This document shows, piece by piece, positions 1 to 5,004 of a DNA stretch of 12,644 bases (position 1 is its first letter; each line of letters starts with the position of its first letter). Under the pieces are notes generated by a model. It had not been told where the DNA came from and did no database searches. It was given only the letters and a program-made list of their open reading frames with translations. The position numbers were made by a program, and so were the translations under genes. The stretch lies in assembly GCA_030690875.1 (NCBI GenBank), contig JAUYFP010000038.1, positions 1 to 12,644 of the forward strand, written 5' to 3'. The stretch is from a bacterium (GTDB lineage Bacteria > Patescibacteriota > Patescibacteriia > UBA1558 > GWA2-36-10).

Positions 1-2525
1 TCATAAATTTTTATCATAGCCAATTTTATTAAGTCAGCAGATGACCCCTGAACAGGGTGATTAATGGCCATCCGCTCGGCTTGGCTGCGCAGTTGTTGGT
101 GCTGAGCCTTGATTTCTGGCAAATAGCGACGGCGGCCAAAAATCGTCTGGCTATAACCATGGCGAGTGGCAAAGCTTTTACTATGTTCCAAGTAGCTTTT
201 TACTTTTTTGTAAATTGAAAAATATTTGGCAATAAATTCTTTAGCTTCGTTTCTACTAAGGCCAGTTCTTTGAGACAAACCCAATGAACCAAGACCGTAT
301 AAGATGCCAAAGTTTACCTCTTTGGCCGTGCGGCGAATTTCTTTTGTAACATCATTAAGTTCTATTTTGTGTATTTCGGCCGCTGTTCTGGCGTGAATAT
401 CCTCACCGCGTTTAAAAGAAGCGATCATTTTAGGATCTTGGGAAAGTGAAGCCACTAATCGTAGTTCTATTTGTGAATAATCGGCTGATAGCAGAACATA
501 ATTTTTTGGCGCTACAAATCCTTGGCGAATTTTTTTCCCCAACTTTGTCCTAATGGGGATATTTTGCAAATTTGGATCGGAAGAAGAAAGTCGGCCGGTA
601 GAGGTCACTGTTTGGTTAAAGCTAGTATGAACTCTTTGGCTTTTTGGGTTAATCAAATTCGGCAAAGCGCTTAAATAAGTAGATTGTAGCTTGCTCAGTT
701 CCCGATGCTCAACTATTAGGGCGATTATCGGGTGAGCGTTTTTCATTTTTTCCAGCTCCGAGGCGGCAGTGGATAATCCGGTTTTGGTTTTTTTTATTCC
801 CTGTGGGCTGATTTTTAATTCTTCAAATAATATTTCTTTTATCTGCTGAGGAGAAGCAATATTAAATTCTTTGCCGGCTAATTTGTATATTTTTTGGCTA
901 GTCTTTATTATTTCTTTGGCAAATTCCGCTGACATTTTATTTAAGAATTCCGCGTCTAAAGATATGCCAGTAAATTCCATTTCCGCCAAGACCGATAAGA
1001 GTGGCAATTCCATTTTATTCATCAAATCGTAATTTTTGTTAGTGCTGATTATCGGCAATAATTTATTGTATAATCTCAAAGTTATGTCAGCATCTTCGGC
1101 ACCATACCAACCCAATTTTTCTGTCGGGATATTTATTACATCAATAATTTTCTTTTTTTTAGTTTCCTCGTCAACCAAATCGCCCAATTTTAATTTTTTA
1201 TAACCTAAATAGCTGAAGGCCAGCTCTTCTAGTTTCAGACCTCGGCCGGGGTTTATCAAATAGGCGGCTATCATAGTATCAAAGCTTATGCCTTGTAAAG
1301 TAATGCCTAAATTTTTTAGGATTTTATAATCAAATTTTAGATTGTGCCCTATTTTGGCTATTTTGGGATTTTCAAAAATTGGCTTTAATTCTTTAACTAC
1401 TTCTTTTTTAAAATTGTCATTTTTGAGATCTATAAAATAGGCGGATTTTTCTTGCCAAGCAAAGCAAAATCCCAGCGCTTGGTCATTGAGAAAATCCAGC
1501 CCAGCAGTTTCTGTGTCAAAAGAAAATAATTTTTGTTTTTTTAGCTCGCTGATAAAATTGGCAAAAGCTCCTTGATCACTGATGATTTTGTAATCAGCTT
1601 CGTCTTTTTTCTTTAATGTCTGGCTGTCATTTATATTGGATTTTTGCTGAGGCAGGCGATTTAAAAGGGAATTAAATTCCAGCTCTTGGAAAATTTGGTA
1701 TACTTTTTCCGAGTCAAAGCTGGACAAGCGGGAACTTTCCAAATCCCATTTTAAGGGCAAGTTTTTTACTATTGTTACTAGCTCTTTGCTGATAAAGGCC
1801 TCTTTTTTTTGTTCTGTTAATAGCTTTTTAGTTCTTTCTTTTAACTCAGCTCTATCTATTTTTTCGTATAATTTTTCCAAAGAACCAAATTGTTTTATCA
1901 AATCATTGGCGCCCTTGGCACCGATGCCTTTTACTCCTTTGATATTATCAGAGGCATCTCCTTGAATGGCCTTTAAATCAATTAATTGTTTTGGTTCTAG
2001 GCCATATCTTTTTTCGACTGCCGCTAAATCATAAAGCAGGGTATCATTGAGGCCTCTTTTGGAAGTAAAGACCTTGACTCGGTCATTGACCAGTTGCAGA
2101 GCATCCAAATCGCCAGTAACAATAATGGTTTCAATATCCGGGTATTTGTCATAAGCCATTTGGCTGAGACTGCCGATAACATCATCGGCTTCATAACCTT
2201 CTTTGGTTAGGACAGGTATGTTGAGAGCCTCTAAAATTTTGTAGGTCAAAGGTATTTGATTATAAAATTCATCAGCTTGTTTGACGCGCTGGGCTTTGTA
2301 GTCAGAGTATTTTTCATGGCGGAAAGTTTTGCCAGCCAAATCAAAAGTGGCGACTATATATTCGGGCTTTAATTCTTGAATTATTTTTAGCAATAAGCTG
2401 GTGTAACCAAAAACAGCATTGACCAAAAGACCACTCTTTGTTTTTAAAGGTGGCACAGCGTGCCAAGCGCGGTGAAGCAAGGCATTACTGTCTATAATCA
2501 GTAGTTTTTCTTGTTTTTTAGGCAT
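1..2525 (-). CDS. polA: DNA polymerase I (5' end and body; C-terminus cut by window edge)
   Basis: Repair and Okazaki-fragment polymerase. I read 841 complete codons from an ATG at 2525 to the left edge without a stop. The N-terminal 5'-3' exonuclease is present (LIIDSNALLHRAW near residues 9-20, YEADDVIG, TGDLDALQLV, and a helix-hairpin-helix GVKGIGAKGA). The 3'-5' proofreading domain keeps all its acids: D337 and E339 in FDTET, D399 in NLKFD, Y474 and D478 in YGAEDAD, so proofreading looks active, unlike Taq-type enzymes. The polymerase domain shows motif A (SADYSQIELRL, D682) and motif B (RRTAKEVNFGILYG, K735 and F739, the Phe that favours deoxy- over dideoxynucleotides). The visible part ends just after QGSSADLI, so motif C (HDE) and roughly 60-90 residues lie outside. 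It stands alone, with its own extended -10 promoter and no Shine-Dalgarno. Family identity is certain. Confidence 0.97.
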   Translation of the reverse strand, partial: MPKKQEKLLIIDSNALLHRAWHAVPPLKTKSGLLVNAVFGYTSLLLKIIQELKPEYIVATFDLAGKTFRHEKYSDYKAQRVKQADEFYNQIPLTYKILEALNIPVLTKEGYEADDVIGSLSQMAYDKYPDIETIIVTGDLDALQLVNDRVKVFTSKRGLNDTLLYDLAAVEKRYGLEPKQLIDLKAIQGDASDNIKGVKGIGAKGANDLIKQFGSLEKLYEKIDRAELKERTKKLLTEQKKEAFISKELVTIVKNLPLKWDLESSRLSSFDSEKVYQIFQELEFNSLLNRLPQQKSNINDSQTLKKKDEADYKIISDQGAFANFISELKKQKLFSFDTETAGLDFLNDQALGFCFAWQEKSAYFIDLKNDNFKKEVVKELKPIFENPKIAKIGHNLKFDYKILKNLGITLQGISFDTMIAAYLINPGRGLKLEELAFSYLGYKKLKLGDLVDEETKKKKIIDVINIPTEKLGWYGAEDADITLRLYNKLLPIISTNKNYDLMNKMELPLLSVLAEMEFTGISLDAEFLNKMSAEFAKEIIKTSQKIYKLAGKEFNIASPQQIKEILFEELKISPQGIKKTKTGLSTAASELEKMKNAHPIIALIVEHRELSKLQSTYLSALPNLINPKSQRVHTSFNQTVTSTGRLSSSDPNLQNIPIRTKLGKKIRQGFVAPKNYVLLSADYSQIELRLVASLSQDPKMIASFKRGEDIHARTAAEIHKIELNDVTKEIRRTAKEVNFGILYGLGSLGLSQRTGLSRNEAKEFIAKYFSIYKKVKSYLEHSKSFATRHGYSQTIFGRRRYLPEIKAQHQQLRSQAERMAINHPVQGSSADLIKLAMIKIY

Positions 2526-2549
2526 TTTAGATTAATTTAAGTTATTTTA

Positions 2550-2578
2550 ATGATAACATTTTTAGGCTTTAAAACCAA
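2550..2578 (-). promoter_or_regulatory. polA promoter, extended -10 type
   Basis: On the minus strand a -35 box TTGGTT (2578-2573) is followed after 17 bases by TATCAT (2555-2550), with TG one base upstream of the -10. This predicts transcription starting near 2543 and a leader of about 18 bases ahead of the polA ATG, without a ribosome binding site. It lies back to back with the plus-strand RNA promoter at 2591. Confidence 0.6.
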
Positions 2579-2590
2579 GTTGTTTGTAGG

Positions 2591-2618
2591 TTGACTTTTT
2601 GTTTAATTATTGTATAAT
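2591..2618 (+). promoter_or_regulatory. Strong promoter of the RNA locus
   Basis: TTGACT (2591-2596), a 16-base spacer and a perfect TATAAT (2613-2618). Transcription should start near 2625, a few bases before the tRNA-Gly-like sequence at 2632. It is one of four promoters in the window with TTGACT as -35. It points away from polA, making a divergent promoter region. Confidence 0.75.
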
Positions 2619-2624
2619 ACTTGT

Positions 2625-2700
2625 GTTTTAAGCGAGTGTAGTTTCCCGCAAAGCGGGACCCCGCCATAGGTGGTGGCAGTTGTTGCCAGTTGTTTTTTTT
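2625..2700 (+). ncRNA. Candidate three-hairpin small RNA beginning with a tRNA-Gly 5' fragment
   Basis: Just after a strong promoter the sequence repeats the first 12 bases of the nearby tRNA-Gly (GCGAGTGTAGTT, 2632-2643). It then departs into three adjacent stem-loops: TCCCGC-AAA-GCGGGA (2644-2658), CCGCC-ATA-GGTGG (2661-2673, one G-T pair) and TGGCA-GTTGT-TGCCA (2674-2688). A run of eight T follows (2693-2700), four bases after the last stem, which may act as a weak terminator. The whole could be a 75-base transcript, or the decayed remains of an extra tRNA-Gly filled with short palindromes. No known RNA family was recognised. The T run is also directly ahead of the -10 box of the intact tRNA. 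Confidence 0.4.
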
Positions 2701-2707
2701 ATATAAT
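2680..2707 (+). promoter_or_regulatory. tRNA-Gly promoter
   Basis: A perfect TATAAT (2702-2707) lies 22 bases ahead of the tRNA-Gly 5' end. A weak -35 candidate, TTGTTG (2680-2685), stands 16 bases upstream. The start would be near 2714, giving a 15-base leader for RNase P to remove. The -35 is poor, so readthrough from the upstream promoter may contribute. Confidence 0.5.
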
Positions 2708-2728
2708 ATACTAGAGCATTATTTTTAA

Positions 2729-2805
2729 GCGAGTGTAGTTCAGTTGGCTAGAACGTTTCCTTGCCAAGGAAAAGGTCGCCGGTTCGAGCCCGGTCACTCG
2801 CTCCA
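2729..2805 (+). tRNA. tRNA-Gly (anticodon GCC)
   Basis: A complete cloverleaf: the acceptor GCGAGTG pairs perfectly with CACTCGC (2795-2801), the D stem is GTTC/GAAC, and the anticodon stem TTTCC/GGAAA encloses TTGCCAA with anticodon GCC at 2763-2765. The T arm is GCCGG-TTCGAGC-CCGGT. The discriminator is T and CCA is encoded. It is flanked on the left by a copy of its first 12 bases (2632-2643) and on the right by a copy of its 3' half (2820-2858), so the intact gene sits inside the two ends of a broken copy. Confidence 0.97.
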
Positions 2806-2819
2806 CACAATTAAGAAAA

Positions 2820-2858
2820 TGGAAAAGGTCGTCCCGCTCTGTGGGGTCACTCGCTCCA
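2820..2858 (+). pseudogene. 3'-half remnant of a second tRNA-Gly
   Basis: Starting at GGAAAAGGTCG (2821-2831) and ending with GTCACTCGCTCCA (2846-2858), this stretch repeats the 3' half of tRNA-Gly. The repeat covers the 3' anticodon stem, the variable loop and the acceptor strand with CCA. The T arm is replaced by TCCCGCTCTGTGGG, which has lost the TTCGA loop. The 5' half is missing here. The remaining CACTCGC (2848-2854) could pair with GCGAGTG at 2632-2638, 200 bases upstream. It is most simply a decayed tandem copy. Confidence 0.75.
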
Positions 2859-2885
2859 TTTGACTAATAGTTTAATAGGATAATT

Positions 2886-2932
2886 TTAATTGAATAATTA
2901 ACCATTAATCTGTTAGACTGTTATTCAATTAA
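2886..2932. repeat. 12-bp perfect inverted repeat between tRNA-Gly and tRNA-Leu
   Basis: TTAATTGAATAA (2886-2897) and its exact reverse complement (2921-2932) enclose 23 bases. No T run follows either arm, so it is not an ordinary terminator. It may be a processing hairpin in a tRNA co-transcript or a protein-binding site. I find no convincing separate promoter for tRNA-Leu, so co-transcription with tRNA-Gly is likely. Confidence 0.6.
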
Positions 2933-2944
2933 CAATTAGTATTG

Positions 2945-3030
2945 GCCGGCGTGGTGAAATGGTAGACACGCAGGACTTAAAATCCTGTGACCGTAAGGTC
3001 GTGTCGGTTCAAGTCCGACCGCCGGTACCA
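2945..3030 (+). tRNA. tRNA-Leu (anticodon TAA)
   Basis: A class II tRNA of 86 bases. The acceptor GCCGGCG pairs with CGCCGGT (the outermost pair is G-T), the anticodon stem CAGGA/TCCTG encloses CTTAAAA with anticodon TAA at 2978-2980, and a long variable arm (about 2988-3002) identifies it as leucine. The T arm is GTCGG-TTCAAGT-CCGAC. The discriminator is A and CCA is encoded. Two terminators follow within 70 bases. Confidence 0.97.
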
Positions 3031-3041
3031 AAACTTAACAA

Positions 3042-3066
3042 CAGCTTAAAAGGCTGGTTTTTATTT
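3042..3066 (+). terminator. Terminator of the tRNA-Gly/tRNA-Leu unit
   Basis: A small stem CAGCT-TAAAA-GGCTG (3042-3056) is followed by GTTTTTATTTT, twelve bases after the tRNA-Leu 3' end. The stem is short and includes one T-G pair. The stronger hairpin at 3078 acts as a backup. Confidence 0.55.
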
Positions 3067-3077
3067 TGTAAAAAAAT

Positions 3078-3100
3078 AAAACCTATAAAAAGGTTTTTTT
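3078..3100. terminator. Bidirectional terminator between tRNA-Leu and doxX
   Basis: AAAACCT (3078-3084) and AGGTTTT (3091-3097) form a 7-bp stem with a 6-base loop. Runs of T follow on the plus strand, and after one A also on the minus strand. It sits one base from the doxX stop codon. It therefore ends the arsR operon from the right and the tRNA array from the left. Confidence 0.75.
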
Positions 3101-3101
3101 G

Positions 3102-3494
3102 TTAGGCTTTACCAAAAGGTTTATTTAAAAAACGCGCCCATATTTCTGGATGGCGAAACCAAGACGCTATACCAAGCAAGAATAACACCGCCACATGAAT
3201 TCGTAGCTCCTGATAGTCACCATGAGTGATAACTGTCGCGGTCGCGCCGCCCCAGTAGCCCACCGCTAAAACAAATCCCAGTGTCATGGTTCTTGGCATT
3301 AGGAAGATTATGGGGATTATCAAACTGGCGGTGGCAAGATAATAACGAATTTCATAAATACCGCCATTTTTAAACATTTCCGTTATTTCAGGATTCGCGC
3401 CGACCACAAATATTTTGACAAATACTGAAATCAACATTAACAGCGAAACTAATATTGTGGCAGTCCATCCGACTATATTTTTTATTTTTTCCAT
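3102..3494 (-). CDS. DoxX-like small membrane protein
   Basis: A 130-residue integral membrane protein with about four hydrophobic segments (near residues 8-31, 50-67, 70-90 and 98-113). The GYWGGATATVITHGD stretch, with Gly, Thr and His at the end of the third helix, is typical of DoxX-like proteins. These proteins are often found beside oxidoreductases and stress regulators; their biochemical activity is mostly unknown. It is last in an operon with an ArsR regulator and a flavin oxidoreductase, 41 bases after the latter. Its start is the only one of eleven checked here with a clear Shine-Dalgarno (GGAGA, 3505-3501, six bases before ATG). The region is richer in GC than the neighbouring genes, which suggests acquisition by transfer. 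I infer a role in redox or electrophile tolerance but do not see it directly. Confidence 0.8.
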   Translation of the reverse strand: MEKIKNIVGWTATILVSLLMLISVFVKIFVVGANPEITEMFKNGGIYEIRYYLATASLIIPIIFLMPRTMTLGFVLAVGYWGGATATVITHGDYQELRIHVAVLFLLGIASWFRHPEIWARFLNKPFGKA

Positions 3495-3535
3495 ATTATT
3501 TCTCCAAGTATTTTAATACTTTGCGTTTTGCAACT

Positions 3536-4201
3536 CTAGTGTTTAAGCAATAGTTCGGTATGTTCAAGATTAAGCAAACGCTTTTTGTATTCTTCCAGAT
3601 ATTTCTTTCTGCCCCCATCGCCAGCCTGAAAGACCGACCATGCAACAAATGGCGGTAAGACATCCATACCGCAAAAATACAAGGTGCCACGATTGATGGG
3701 GTACAAAACCTGCTCGATAGTCGCTTGGTGCGCTCCTTGCGGTTGATACAGTTCGGACGGGCCACCAGTAGTTATTGCAAGCATTCCTTTTTTCCCGCGC
3801 AGTAGCCCCTTGTCGTAGATTGCGCCAAAATCCCACGTGATACCGGTGGCGAACACACGATCGAACCATCCCTTGAGGATAGCTGGAACAGAAAACCACC
3901 AGATAGGTGTTTGGATGAGAATGAAATCAGCCCACTTTATCTTTTCTTGTTCAACCGTAATGTCCTCGGCAAATACACCCTTTGTGGTGGAATTTTTTTG
4001 TTCAAGCATATAGTTGACATAGTTCTTATCCAACAATTCCTTGAAGTCGTGTTCATCCGCCACGGCTTTGAACCCTTGCGCATGTAGGTCCGAAACCCTG
4101 ACCTCATGCCCCTCTCCCGATAATACTTTAACAGCCAGGTCTTTTAGCGCACTAGAAAATGATTTCGGTTCGTGGTGGGCGTATACAATAAGTATTTTCA
4201 T
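3536..4201 (-). CDS. NAD(P)H-dependent flavin oxidoreductase (flavodoxin-like fold, NQO1/MdaB/KefF type)
   Basis: A 221-residue cytosolic enzyme of the Flavodoxin_2 family, expected to bind FMN or FAD and reduce quinones or other electrophiles by two electrons. The sequence shows the N-terminal first strand and phosphate-binding loop (MKILIVYAHHEPKSFSSAL, residues 1-19), the central signature QTPIWWFSVPAILKGWFDRV (97-116) and the ITTGGP loop (143-148) that contacts the isoalloxazine ring. Length and motif order are normal for the family and nothing looks broken. It lies 29 bases after arsR and 41 before doxX, so it is the middle gene of a three-gene operon. Hand counts of two 60-base lines (3601-3660, 3721-3780) give 52-55% GC against 23% in a polA line (1321-1380), which supports recent transfer. 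The substrate cannot be told from the sequence. Confidence 0.9.
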   Translation of the reverse strand: MKILIVYAHHEPKSFSSALKDLAVKVLSGEGHEVRVSDLHAQGFKAVADEHDFKELLDKNYVNYMLEQKNSTTKGVFAEDITVEQEKIKWADFILIQTPIWWFSVPAILKGWFDRVFATGITWDFGAIYDKGLLRGKKGMLAITTGGPSELYQPQGAHQATIEQVLYPINRGTLYFCGMDVLPPFVAWSVFQAGDGGRKKYLEEYKKRLLNLEHTELLLKH

Positions 4202-4230
4202 ATTTTTTTGTTGATGAATAATAATTAACT

Positions 4231-4527
4231 CTATATCTTTCGTTTTTTCTTTGACTTAAATTCCTCCAAAAGATGCTTGAGAAGACGAATGGCATACTCG
4301 GCGTTAAGCGTATAGAGCACCTCCTGGCCTCGCCGTTCGTCTTGCACCAGTCCGCTTTCTTTAAGAACGCGCAAGTGCTGAGACACAAGCGGTTGGGATT
4401 GTTTTGTTTTCTCTGCCAACTCGCCGACCGTTTTTGGACCGGAGAACAATACCTCAATGATACGGTAACGCGAGGCATTACTGATGCCTTTGCCAAATTT
4501 GTTCATTGTTTTGCACAAATCAGTCAT
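4231..4527 (-). CDS. ArsR-family winged-helix transcriptional repressor
   Basis: A 98-residue protein, almost entirely an ArsR-type winged helix. The recognition region TVGELAEKTKQSQPLVSQHLRVLKESGLV spans residues 33-61, followed by a short wing (RRGQEVLYTL, 65-74). The family usually represses its own operon and releases DNA on metal binding or thiol oxidation. Here the classical metal site (the ELCVCDL type in helix 3) is absent, and the only cysteine is Cys5, so metal sensing at that site is excluded and a redox or small-molecule cue is more likely. It is first in an operon with an oxidoreductase and a DoxX-like protein. The upstream palindrome overlaps its promoter, consistent with autorepression. 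There is no ribosome binding site, and the predicted transcript starts at or next to the ATG. A second ATG (residue 8) is a possible alternative start. Confidence 0.92.
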   Translation of the reverse strand: MTDLCKTMNKFGKGISNASRYRIIEVLFSGPKTVGELAEKTKQSQPLVSQHLRVLKESGLVQDERRGQEVLYTLNAEYAIRLLKHLLEEFKSKKKRKI

Positions 4528-4533
4528 ATAGAG

Positions 4534-4563
4534 ATATTAGCATATTCTAATATACAAATGCAA
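4534..4563 (-). promoter_or_regulatory. arsR operon promoter with overlapping palindromic operator
   Basis: ATATTAG (4534-4540) and CTAATAT (4547-4553) form a perfect 7-bp inverted repeat with a 6-base centre, a spacing usual for dimeric ArsR-type repressors. On the minus strand the -10 TAATAT (4539-4534) lies inside it, 18 bases after a -35-like TTGCAT (4563-4558). Binding would therefore block RNA polymerase. The predicted start, about 4527, coincides with the arsR ATG, so the message may be leaderless. Confidence 0.65.
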
Positions 4564-4565
4564 GA

Positions 4566-4793
4566 CCTCTTATTTAAGGAGTAATTTCATTCGGCTCTAA
4601 AACGTTCCGCCACGCCCAAGCAAAAACAGAGGCCACATCAGTCGCCTACTCGTTCAGAGCAGAACACCAAAGAAAAATTTTATTTTCCTTTTAGAGGAAA
4701 AAGACGGCGCGCGCAAAAAGAAAATCGCAAACAAAATTTTTCTTTTGTTCAGGAATTTTTAATAAAGTAGGTTCGAGCGAAGTCGTAAACATA
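4566..4793. other. Gene-free stretch between the arsR operon and the tRNA-Cys element
   Basis: No reading frame with credible coding features spans this interval. The left part (about 4585-4666) is GC-rich and carries only short frames. The right part contains the AT-rich inverted repeat at 4662-4750 with a GCGCGCGC tract inside, then a short stretch to the folded element at 4794. It could be the decayed end of a mobile insertion or an RNA locus; nothing here lets me decide. Confidence 0.5.
4662..4750. repeat. Inverted repeat with nested hairpin
   Basis: AAAGAAAAATTTT (4671-4683, preceded by two further A) and AAAATTTTTCTTT (4733-4745) are exact reverse complements of 13 bp. The arms extend outward, past a small bulge, by GAACA (4662-4666) pairing with TGTTC (4746-4750). 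Inside is a second hairpin, TTTTCCT-TTTAG-AGGAAAA (4683-4701), and an alternating GCGCGCGC tract (4707-4714). No gene is in it. Confidence 0.65.
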
Positions 4794-4896
4794 CTCCAAG
4801 ATTAGACTTCCCGATTTCCCCCCACAAAACCAATGGGGGGCACTACGTGTCGCCCACCGATTCGTCGGTCAAAAATCGGGAAGTCTAATCTTGGAG
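4794..4896. repeat. 24-bp perfect inverted repeat enclosing further hairpins, fused to the tRNA-Cys 3' end
   Basis: Positions 4794-4817 are the exact reverse complement of 4873-4896. The 55 bases between them hold a stem CCCCCCA/TGGGGGG (4818-4824 with 4834-4840) and ACCGA-TTCG-TCGGT (4856-4869), so the element can fold into a branched structure with almost no unpaired DNA. The right arm overlaps the last five bases of tRNA-Cys, which means the left arm carries an inverted copy of that CTCCA end. Candidates are a MITE-like insertion, a bidirectional terminator for the arsR operon and tRNA-Cys regions, or a structured RNA. Confidence 0.85.
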
Positions 4897-4965
4897 GCCA
4901 CGGGCGGAATTGAACCGCCGATAGAGGTTTTGCAGACCTCTGCCTTACCGCTTGGCTACGTGGCC
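4892..4965 (-). tRNA. tRNA-Cys (anticodon GCA)
   Basis: A complete 74-base cloverleaf on the minus strand. The acceptor GGCCACG pairs with CGTGGCC, the D stem is GCC/GGC, and the anticodon stem GAGGT/ACCTC encloses CTGCAAA with anticodon GCA at 4933-4931. The T arm is GGCGG-TTCAATT-CCGCC. The discriminator is T and CCA is encoded. The 3' end enters a 24-bp inverted repeat directly. It starts 31 bases after the inositol monophosphatase stop codon, with a possible promoter of its own in that gap. Confidence 0.97.
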
Positions 4966-4975
4966 ACGGATGTCT

Positions 4976-5004
4976 AATTTATCAAAAATTTTTGGTTTAA
5001 GCAA
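4976..5004 (-). promoter_or_regulatory. Possible tRNA-Cys promoter
   Basis: TTGCTT (5004-4999, in the last codons of the phosphatase gene), a 17-base spacer and TAAATT (4981-4976), with TG one base upstream of the -10. The start would be only a few bases before the tRNA. Co-transcription with the phosphatase is the alternative, since I see no terminator between them. Confidence 0.4.

Noticed and set aside
2820-2858. Repeat of the tRNA 3' end as an attachment site (attR) of an integrated element
   Set aside because: Only about 15-50 bases separate it from the intact tRNA, no integrase is present, and the similarity covers the anticodon stem and variable region, which fits a decayed tandem copy better.
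3496-4496. Further minus-strand frames overlapping the oxidoreductase and arsR
   Set aside because: They lie in alternative frames of two genes with clear family motifs and lack start signals or domains.
4273-4584. Plus-strand open frame across arsR
   Set aside because: It is the complement of a well-supported ArsR gene, and the peptide has no recognisable domain.
4585-4680. Minus-strand frame with a protein-like stretch (VASVFAWAWRNVLEPNE) in the gene-free interval
   Set aside because: It has a stop only a few codons upstream, no start or ribosome binding site, and is under 30 residues. The other frames are also broken. I keep it as non-coding.
4765-4785. GGTTCGAGC, which resembles a tRNA T-arm
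   Set aside because: No pairing T stem, acceptor strand or anticodon arm surrounds it, so it is not a tRNA or a clear remnant.
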